A stretch of 12,466 nt of DNA, taken from positions 1 through 12,466 of the forward strand of contig JAQGLQ010000536.1 in assembly GCA_028292785.1 (NCBI GenBank), written 5' to 3'. This document shows positions 7,896-12,466 of the stretch, piece by piece. Numbering within the stretch: position 1 is the first letter of the stretch; each line of letters starts with the position of its first letter. The stretch comes from Noviherbaspirillum sp. Its GTDB lineage: Bacteria > Pseudomonadota > Gammaproteobacteria > Burkholderiales > Burkholderiaceae. A program made the position numbers and the translations under genes. Below the pieces are notes generated by a model. The model did no database searches. It had not been told where the DNA came from and worked only from the letters and a program-made list of their open reading frames with translations.

Positions 7896-7911
7896 TGTCT
7901 ATAGTGATAAT
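7896..7911 (+). promoter_or_regulatory. Candidate sigma-S-like -10 region for the small lipoprotein gene
   Basis: The element TGT-CTATAGT (7896-7905) resembles the extended -10 favoured by sigma-S (TG, then CTATAcT), with the C just before the hexamer. No convincing -35 lies 16-19 bases upstream, which fits a sigma-S or extended -10 promoter better than a housekeeping one. An overlapping GATAAT (7906-7911) is a second possible -10. Transcription would start near 7912-7918, about 40 bases before the lipoprotein ATG. The 110 bases between the GNAT stop and this site show no clear terminator or gene. Confidence 0.4.
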
Positions 7912-7955
7912 TCCTGGTTTCATTGCACAGGACAGCGAATTTTACGGAGATCAGC

Positions 7956-8111
7956 ATGAAAACTCTTTTTGTCGCGGTTGCGATTGCCTTGCTGGCCGGT
8001 TGCGCAGGCATGCATGATGGAGGTCGATCGTCGAGCGGCTTCATGGGAAGTTCCGGCGCAAGCGATATGCAGAACAAGTCGGACGATATCTTCCATTCCT
8101 GGCTGAACTGA
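7956..8111 (+). CDS. Small lipoprotein of unknown function (51 aa)
   Basis: I do not recognise this protein. It begins MKTLFVAVAIALLAGC: a lysine, a hydrophobic stretch and a textbook LAGC lipobox, so signal peptidase II should cut before Cys16 and leave a 36-residue lipid-anchored peptide. Ala17 at +2 favours the outer membrane by the usual sorting rule. The mature part is rich in Gly, Ser and Met, polar, without cysteines after the anchor, and ends DDIFHSWLN. ATG 7956 is chosen over an ATG 33 bases earlier because GGAGA lies five bases upstream and the signal peptide then starts properly. It is a single gene with its own likely promoter, converging on the NRDE gene. The real start and signal peptide make it credible despite its size. 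Confidence 0.78.
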   Translation: MKTLFVAVAIALLAGCAGMHDGGRSSSGFMGSSGASDMQNKSDDIFHSWLN

Positions 8112-8118
8112 TTGCAAA

Positions 8119-8135
8119 GCCCGTCATTGCCGGGC
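8119..8135 (-). terminator. Weak hairpin between the lipoprotein and NRDE genes
   Basis: GCCCG (8119-8123) and CGGGC (8131-8135) form a 5-bp stem with a 7-base loop, immediately after the NRDE stop on the minus strand. On that strand it is followed only by TTT then GC, and on the plus strand by no T run. It may help end either convergent transcript, but it is a marginal terminator. Confidence 0.3.
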
Positions 8136-8137
8136 GG

Positions 8138-8863
8138 TCACCTTATCTGTTGCTCATGCAGCATGGCGCTGTTGTCCGAATATAAGCGGACCAGCGTCGA
8201 GGCCCGGGTTCCGTAGTCGGGCGATTCGATGCAGACGGCGGAGAGGATGCGCTCGCGTTCGATGCTGACACCGGTGCTGGGCAGACGGGATTCGGGATAG
8301 CAAGTCGTGTCGGAGAGCATGTCGAAGTAGGCGGATTCCGGTGCGCCCTGGCACAGCAGGCTTGCAAACTGCGCTTTGGTACACAGCACTTTCGGCCATG
8401 CCGTGTCGAGGCTTCCGTTGGAAAGGCCATATATGCCGGGCGCCAGTGGTCGAGCGTTGCGTTCGTCACCGTCGGCGCCATTCGAAAACCAGATCAGTCC
8501 CGCAGCATCGCCGACAAGCAGATTGAACCCGTTGAAGGCATGGGCGTCCGGCGCTATTCCCCTGACGTATTCCTCCGCCGTTGCCTGTCCGGTGAGATAG
8601 TCGGCCACCAGGCGTCCGCGCGTAGGAGCATCGGCCCGCATTCGCGAGGGCGCGCGGATATTAGTGATCGCGGCGAAACGTCCGTCGCGCGTAATTCCCA
8701 TCCACGTGCCGCCGGCCTGCAGATCGCGCCCCGCGTACACCTGCGGATGATCGTCCCACCAGTTCGCCGGCGCGGCGGGCCGATCGTAGAATTCGTCACG
8801 ATTTGCGGCGGCGATCAGCGGAGCCCCCGGGACCAGCTGCCACGCGAATACGATCAGGCACAT
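8138..8863 (-). CDS. NRDE family protein (TANGO2-like)
   Basis: The 241-residue cytoplasmic protein starts MCLIVFAW and carries the family-naming NRDE motif at 21-24, followed by FYDRP, the AGRDLQAGGTWMGI block and FAAITNIR. Cys2 is invariant in the family and would become N-terminal after Met removal, which resembles an Ntn-hydrolase arrangement; no enzymatic reaction is firmly assigned. Eukaryotic relatives (TANGO2) have been linked to haem trafficking and mitochondrial lipid metabolism, so a haem-related role here is only a hypothesis. Its ATG overlaps the end of the DUF4936-type gene by 10 bases, implying translational coupling, and it is the last gene of the ygfZ group. Length is normal for bacterial members. 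Confidence 0.92.
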   Translation of the reverse strand: MCLIVFAWQLVPGAPLIAAANRDEFYDRPAAPANWWDDHPQVYAGRDLQAGGTWMGITRDGRFAAITNIRAPSRMRADAPTRGRLVADYLTGQATAEEYVRGIAPDAHAFNGFNLLVGDAAGLIWFSNGADGDERNARPLAPGIYGLSNGSLDTAWPKVLCTKAQFASLLCQGAPESAYFDMLSDTTCYPESRLPSTGVSIERERILSAVCIESPDYGTRASTLVRLYSDNSAMLHEQQIR

Positions 8864-9147
8864 GCGGAATAATCCAGGAAATACTCCTTATGACGCGGCC
8901 CCTGGATGATGTCGGCGAGACCGGCACGCGCCACCGCCTCTTCGAGTGACGAATCGAATCCTTCCGGCGTCGCGTAGTACACCTCCATCCAGGTATGCTG
9001 CCCATCCTTCGATTCGGGGCGGCGTTTGAGCGCGGTGCCGACCGTGCATTGTCGGGAAACAGACGCATGCATTTCGAGAATGCGTGATTGAAGCGCTTCG
9101 GCATCCTCGCACTTCACGCGGTAATAAACGTACAGGTCTGTCTTCAT
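8854..9147 (-). CDS. DUF4936-type small protein
   Basis: This 97-residue protein starts MKTDLYVYYRVK and resembles the betaproteobacterial DUF4936 family from memory. Visible features are YVYYRV, a helix about residues 14-30, the strand WMEVYYATPEGF, a helix with SLEEAVARAGL, and the C-terminal GPRHKEYFLDY. The alternation of strands and helices suggests a small ferredoxin-like fold, and no catalytic residues are evident. The start has GAGG about six bases upstream. It lies 65 bases after ygfZ and overlaps the NRDE start by 10 bases, so it is the middle gene of a probable three-gene operon. The role is unknown. Linkage to ygfZ, a one-carbon/Fe-S factor, is the only functional hint. Confidence 0.82.
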   Translation of the reverse strand: MKTDLYVYYRVKCEDAEALQSRILEMHASVSRQCTVGTALKRRPESKDGQHTWMEVYYATPEGFDSSLEEAVARAGLADIIQGPRHKEYFLDYSACA

Positions 9148-9212
9148 TGTGATCCTCGTTGACGCCCGGCGGCTATTGCATGCCTGGCCGTTGCAGATTG
9201 CTGGAAGACTGC

Positions 9213-10250
9213 TCAGGCAGGATCGGCCAGCGGATAGGGAAGCTCGCCGATCGTCAGCGCCGGTCCGCTGGGTGATCCCGCATGCACGGCGCCATCCTGC
9301 AGGGCGGCCAGCTTGAGTTCAACCAGGCAGTCCATGCCGCCCGAGGGATTGCGTTCGGCGTTCACGATCATTCCGCATGGCTGGTCAGGATCGGCGCCGG
9401 AAAATACCTCCATGCCGGGTTTCGCATCCTGCGTCGCGAGAGTGGCGAGCACCATCCTGCGCTTGACCTTGCCGAGGTACTGGCTGCGCGCCACGACTTC
9501 CTGCCCCGGATAACAGCCCTTCCTGAAATTCACTCCGCCGATCAGCTCGAAGTTGATCATCTGCGGAACAAATTGCTCCTGGGTCGGCTGCGTGATCCGG
9601 GGAACTCCTGCGTTTATTTCCGTCCGCCGCCATGCCGCGGTCCCCAGAGGGGTCAATGCCTGCGTCAACAAGGGCCATGCTTTCTGCGCCATGTCGACCG
9701 GCGCTATCCATTGATAGCGCGGCGCGCCGAAAGCGTCGGGGACGCGAATCAGCACGCCGGCCTCCGTTTCCGCCTTTGCATAGGGTGTCGCCGGTACGTG
9801 GGGAAACCATTGCGCCAGCAACGCGGCGGCAGATTCGCCCACGATGCCGAGCGCGACCTTGTCATCGCTTGCATCGGCAAGCTTGGCCTTGGCGCGCAGC
9901 ACGAACATCTGCAGCCGCTTCTGCACCGCAGCCTGGAGATGGCGCGGCAGTTGCAGAAAGACGGCGTCGGCCGATTTCCACATCAGGAAGGTGGCGAGCA
10001 AACGTCCCTTCGCCGAACAGTAGCCGGCCAAGCGCGCTTCGGTCGGGCCGAGATGCTCGACATCATTGGTCAGCTGGTTGTGCAGAAAGGCGGCTGCATC
10101 GTCGCCGGTTATGCTGATCAATCCGAGGTCGGACAGCGGCGCGACGAACGCGCGCGTATCAGCCTGCTCGTGGCCGAAGCCGCCCACCTCATGGGTATCG
10201 CCCTCGAGCTGCGCGCCATTCTCGGTCAAAAATTGCAACCATCTGTTCAT
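9213..10250 (-). CDS. ygfZ: YgfZ-type folate-binding Fe-S cluster protein
   Basis: YgfZ is a cytoplasmic tetrahydrofolate-binding protein related to GcvT and to mitochondrial IBA57. It supports assembly or repair of certain Fe-S enzymes such as MiaB. The signature K-G-C-Y-P-G-Q-E is intact at residues 244-251, with the key Cys246, followed by VVARSQYLGKVKRR. Earlier blocks FLHNQLTNDV and CSAKGRLLATF match the GcvT-like folate domain. The length of 345 is normal. The frame extends to a GTG at 10337, but that N-terminus does not look like the family. I chose ATG 10250 (MNRWLQFLTENGA) because family members start with W..FL..GA; ATG 10262 four codons earlier is equally possible, and neither has a strong Shine-Dalgarno. 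It is the first gene of the ygfZ / DUF4936 / NRDE group and diverges from mltG. Confidence 0.93.
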   Translation of the reverse strand: MNRWLQFLTENGAQLEGDTHEVGGFGHEQADTRAFVAPLSDLGLISITGDDAAAFLHNQLTNDVEHLGPTEARLAGYCSAKGRLLATFLMWKSADAVFLQLPRHLQAAVQKRLQMFVLRAKAKLADASDDKVALGIVGESAAALLAQWFPHVPATPYAKAETEAGVLIRVPDAFGAPRYQWIAPVDMAQKAWPLLTQALTPLGTAAWRRTEINAGVPRITQPTQEQFVPQMINFELIGGVNFRKGCYPGQEVVARSQYLGKVKRRMVLATLATQDAKPGMEVFSGADPDQPCGMIVNAERNPSGGMDCLVELKLAALQDGAVHAGSPSGPALTIGELPYPLADPA

Positions 10251-10348
10251 GGAATCAGTCATCCAGTAAAAAATGTGGGGCATGCCGAAGCGCCGATACG
10301 AAGCCCGCCAGGGCGTTCCCGCATATCGAAGCGACACGGACTTGCAGG

Positions 10349-10378
10349 TTAACCATTATCATCACATCTGATTATAGA
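10349..10378 (+). promoter_or_regulatory. Possible mltG promoter overlapping the ygfZ promoter
   Basis: TTAACC (10349-10354) and TATAGA (10373-10378) at 18-base spacing could serve mltG, with a start near 10385 and a leader of about 40 bases. Both hexamers are imperfect. The -10 shares its bases with the TATAAT of the opposite-strand promoter, so the two polymerases could not bind together. Confidence 0.3.
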
Positions 10379-10399
10379 GAGGTCGCACGGAACTGTCCG
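10371..10399 (-). promoter_or_regulatory. Sigma-70-type promoter of the ygfZ operon
   Basis: On the minus strand, CGGACA (10394-10399) and a perfect TATAAT (10371-10376) stand 17 bases apart. The -35 matches the consensus at four of six positions, all of GACA. Transcription would begin near 10364, giving a leader of about 100-115 bases before the chosen ygfZ start. This is the best-formed promoter in the window. Confidence 0.6.
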
Positions 10400-10426
10400 A
10401 ACGGCCTTATTCATCGGAACATTGCT

Positions 10427-11410
10427 TTGATTAAAAAATTTCTTGTCATTATTCTCATTTGTTCGGTCGCATGTGCGGCGGCTGTGTTTTTCTGGACCCA
10501 GCGCCCGATTATCGCCGCACCTCACCCATCCATCGAGTTTTCGATCAAGCCCGGAAGCGGAGTAGAGAGCAGTGTCCGCCAGATCGCGGAGGCCGGAGTG
10601 CCCATCAATCCGGTCCTGCTCGGCCTGCTGGCGAGATTGACCGGAAAGAGCGCAAGGCTGAAGGCTGGCAGCTATGAACTGAAGCCGGGAACGACTCCGC
10701 TGGCGCTGATCGATCAGCTGGTGCGCGGCGAATTCGCGCAGGAGGCGGTCGCCGTGATCGAAGGCTGGAGCTTCAAGCAGATGCGCAAGGTCATCGACGA
10801 GCATCCCGCGCTCAGGCATGACACGGCACGGCTCTCCGACAAGGAGCTGCTTGCGAAAGTCGCGCCCGATTACACAGTGGCGGAAGGTTTGTTTTTTCCG
10901 GATACCTATCGTTTCGCCAAAGGTTCGAGCGATATCCTGATTTTCAGGCAGGCGCATGCGCTGATGCTCAAACGCCTGAACGAAGCATGGGCGAGACGCG
11001 ATCCCTCGGTTCCCTACAAGAGTCCGTATGAAGCGTTGATCATGGCGTCGATCGTCGAGAAGGAAACCGGCCACAAAGCCGAGCGCGACATGATCGCCGG
11101 CGTATTCGTCAACCGATTGAAGCGTGGCATGCTGCTGCAGACCGACCCGACCGTGATCTATGGCATGGGCGATAAGTTCGACGGCAATATCCGCAGGCGC
11201 GACCTGGAAACCGATACCCCGTACAATACCTACAAGCGTGCCGGCCTGCCGCCGACGCCGATTGCGCTGCCGGGCCTTGCGGCGTTGACGGCCGCGCTCA
11301 ATCCGGCGCAGACAGAGGCCTTGTATTTCGTATCGCGAGGCGATGGCACCAGCGAGTTTTCAAACAACCTGCCGGACCATAACCGCGCGGTCAACAAGTA
11401 CCAGCGATAA
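10427..11410 (+). CDS. mltG: Endolytic murein transglycosylase MltG (YceG)
   Basis: MltG is an inner-membrane lytic transglycosylase that cuts nascent glycan strands and is thought to set their length. The 327-residue protein has an N-terminal membrane anchor (about 4-23), a LysM-like region (about 35-105), and the YceG catalytic domain. The signature ASIVEKETG (207-215) contains the candidate catalytic Glu211/Glu213, followed by [23 protein letters not shown], here split as 226-234 and 235-248, then TPYNTY (264-269) and GLPPTPI (273-279). The start appears to be TTG: no ATG or GTG precedes the anchor in frame, and starting later would remove it. A weak Shine-Dalgarno and a TTG would keep translation low. 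It is followed by tmk after 44 bases and probably shares its transcript. Confidence 0.95.
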   Translation: MIKKFLVIILICSVACAAAVFFWTQRPIIAAPHPSIEFSIKPGSGVESSVRQIAEAGVPINPVLLGLLARLTGKSARLKAGSYELKPGTTPLALIDQLVRGEFAQEAVAVIEGWSFKQMRKVIDEHPALRHDTARLSDKELLAKVAPDYTVAEGLFFPDTYRFAKGSSDILIFRQAHALMLKRLNEAWARRDPSVPYKSPYEALIMASIVEKETGHKAERDMIAGVFVNRLKRGMLLQTDPTVIYGMGDKFDGNIRRRDLETDTPYNTYKRAGLPPTPIALPGLAALTAALNPAQTEALYFVSRGDGTSEFSNNLPDHNRAVNKYQR

Positions 11411-11454
11411 CAGCCGCAGCGGTGCAGCGGTGCAAATTCATCGGAAGCAGATTC

Positions 11455-12081
11455 ATGGCTCGTGGCAAATTCATTACCTTCGAAGGTATCGACGGTGCGG
11501 GTAAATCGACGCATATCTCTTACGTCGCGGACCTGCTGTCCGCGCGCATGAAAACAGTAGTGGTCACCCGCGAGCCGGGCGGAACACCGCTGGGCGAGCG
11601 CCTGCGCGAACTGCTGCTGCAAGAAAAAATGCATCTCGAGACCGAGGCATTGCTGATGTTCGCCGCGCGCCGCGAGCATATTGCGCAAGTGATCGAGCCG
11701 GCGCTGTCGCGAGGGGACTGGGTAATTTCGGATCGATTCACCGATGCGTCCTTCGCCTATCAGGGCGGCGGCAGAAAGCTCGAGCTGCGCAAGCTCGAGC
11801 AGCTCGAACAATGGGTGCATCCGCATCTGCAGCCGGACCTGACATTCCTGTTCGATGTGCCGCTCGAGGTTGCGCGCGCCAGGCTGGACGCCAGCCGCGA
11901 CCTTGATAAATTCGAGCAGGAGAAAGCCGATTTCTTCGCCGCCACGCGCGCCGAATACCTGCGGCGGGCGCGCGACTTTTCGGCGCGCTTCAGGATTGTG
12001 GATTCGACGCGTCCCATCAACGACGTGAAGGCGGAGCTGGCGACCATCGCGCAGGCGCTGCTCACTGAAGCGAAGCCATGA
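11455..12081 (+). CDS. tmk: Thymidylate kinase
   Basis: Tmk phosphorylates dTMP to dTDP, the last specific step in dTTP supply, in the cytoplasm. All motifs of the 208-residue protein are present: P-loop GIDGAGKST (11-19), TREPGGTP (38-45), the DR-type DRF (93-95) with SFAYQGGGR, and a LID region about 142-157 containing Arg and Lys. The P-loop lacks the Arg of type I enzymes and the LID carries the basic residues, which is the bacterial (E. coli) type II arrangement. ATG 11455 was chosen over a GTG at 11422 because GGAAG lies seven bases upstream and the protein then starts [11 protein letters not shown], as expected. Its TGA overlaps the holB ATG (ATGA), so the two are translationally coupled. 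Confidence 0.97.
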   Translation: MARGKFITFEGIDGAGKSTHISYVADLLSARMKTVVVTREPGGTPLGERLRELLLQEKMHLETEALLMFAARREHIAQVIEPALSRGDWVISDRFTDASFAYQGGGRKLELRKLEQLEQWVHPHLQPDLTFLFDVPLEVARARLDASRDLDKFEQEKADFFAATRAEYLRRARDFSARFRIVDSTRPINDVKAELATIAQALLTEAKP

Positions 12082-12466
12082 GCAACTCTGTTTATCCCTG
12101 GCAGAAGGAAGCCTGGCGGCAGTTGCAGCAACTGCGAGAACGACTGCCACATGCCATCCTGTTTTACGGCCCCGAGGGAATCGGGAAAACCGCTTTCGCA
12201 GAACATTTCGCGCAATCGCTGCTGTGCCGGTCCCTCACGCCGGATGGCCATGCATGCGGCGTGTGCGATGCCTGCGGCTGGTTTTCGCAATACAGCCATC
12301 CGGATTTCCGCCGTGTCTGTCCCGAGGTTCTCGAGGAAGACGGCACGGCTGAAGGCGAGGAGGGCAAGGATGCAGGCGAAGGAAAGAAAACCGCCAAGTC
12401 GGCAAAGGCGCCGTCGAAGAATATCAAGATCGACCAGATCCTAGCGCTCGCCGATTTCATGAACAT
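12078..12466 (+). CDS. holB: DNA polymerase III subunit delta' (3'-truncated)
   Basis: HolB is the delta' subunit of the clamp-loader complex that places the beta clamp on DNA. The first 129 residues are present; the window ends inside the gene. Visible are the opening [22 protein letters not shown] with Walker A at 31-38, and the four zinc-binding cysteines 50, 60, 63 and 66, spaced as in E. coli. [10 protein letters not shown] follows. A charged, low-complexity insert (about 84-114, rich in Glu, Gly, Lys and Ala) separates this from [13 protein letters not shown]. The position after IDQ-I is Leu121 (codon CTA), where an Arg is what I would expect. ATG 12078 overlaps the tmk stop by four bases. 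Confidence 0.95.
   Translation, partial: MSNSVYPWQKEAWRQLQQLRERLPHAILFYGPEGIGKTAFAEHFAQSLLCRSLTPDGHACGVCDACGWFSQYSHPDFRRVCPEVLEEDGTAEGEEGKDAGEGKKTAKSAKAPSKNIKIDQILALADFMN

Noticed and set aside
10251..10337. N-terminal extension of ygfZ from the GTG at 10337
   Set aside because: The added 29 residues do not resemble the family start and there is no ribosome site before the GTG; ATG 10250 or 10262 fits better.
9282..10352. 356-codon open frame on the plus strand opposite ygfZ
   Set aside because: It lies wholly antisense to a gene with an intact family signature. The composition is Arg/His/Gln-rich, typical of GC-driven shadow frames, and no domain is recognisable.
11230..12150. 306-codon minus-strand frame opposite mltG, tmk and holB
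   Set aside because: It spans three real genes of the opposite strand and their junctions, with Arg/Leu/Gln-rich, domain-free translation.

Overview
The window looks like a chromosomal stretch of a betaproteobacterium, most likely Burkholderiales and perhaps Oxalobacteraceae-like. That placement is inferred from the high GC content, the gene set and the ygfZ / mltG-tmk-holB order, not from any database match. It carries 13 protein genes, two of them cut by the window edges. I see no rRNA, tRNA, CRISPR array, insertion sequence or phage gene. No gap between genes exceeds about 245 bases. Coding density is high, and the many long open frames opposite the real genes are GC-driven shadows.

Layout. 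(1) Bases 1-2244, plus strand: the 3' part of a penicillin-acylase-family (S45) N-terminal nucleophile hydrolase. It converges on purT (2276-3496, minus), the formate-dependent purine-synthesis enzyme. (2) 3710-5374, minus: a metabolite:H+ symporter (MHS-type MFS) with a large periplasmic loop, ending in a clear intrinsic terminator. (3) 5617-7789, plus: a compact probable operon of a Dabb-domain protein, a PaaI-like hotdog thioesterase, and an unusual single reading frame joining a short-chain dehydrogenase to a GNAT acetyltransferase. The gap between the symporter and this operon contains a perfect 15-bp palindrome and a repeated half-site. (4) 7956-8111, plus: a 51-residue lipoprotein with its own stationary-phase-like promoter. 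(5) 8138-10250, minus: ygfZ, a DUF4936-type protein and an NRDE/TANGO2 protein, transcribed in that order. (6) 10427 to the end, plus: mltG, tmk and holB, a peptidoglycan / dTMP / DNA-polymerase cluster also common in other proteobacteria.

How the genes fit together. The ygfZ group and the mltG group diverge from a 176-base gap holding a good minus-strand promoter (perfect TATAAT) and a weaker plus-strand one. YgfZ supports Fe-S enzymes. Its two followers are small proteins of poorly known role; the NRDE family has been linked to haem handling in eukaryotes. The Dabb / thioesterase / SDR-GNAT operon looks like small-molecule or acyl-CoA metabolism of unknown substrate. Most of the window is ordinary core genome. 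The items most worth a second look are the SDR-GNAT fusion, the two palindromic candidate operators (upstream of purT and between the symporter and the Dabb operon) and the orphan lipoprotein.
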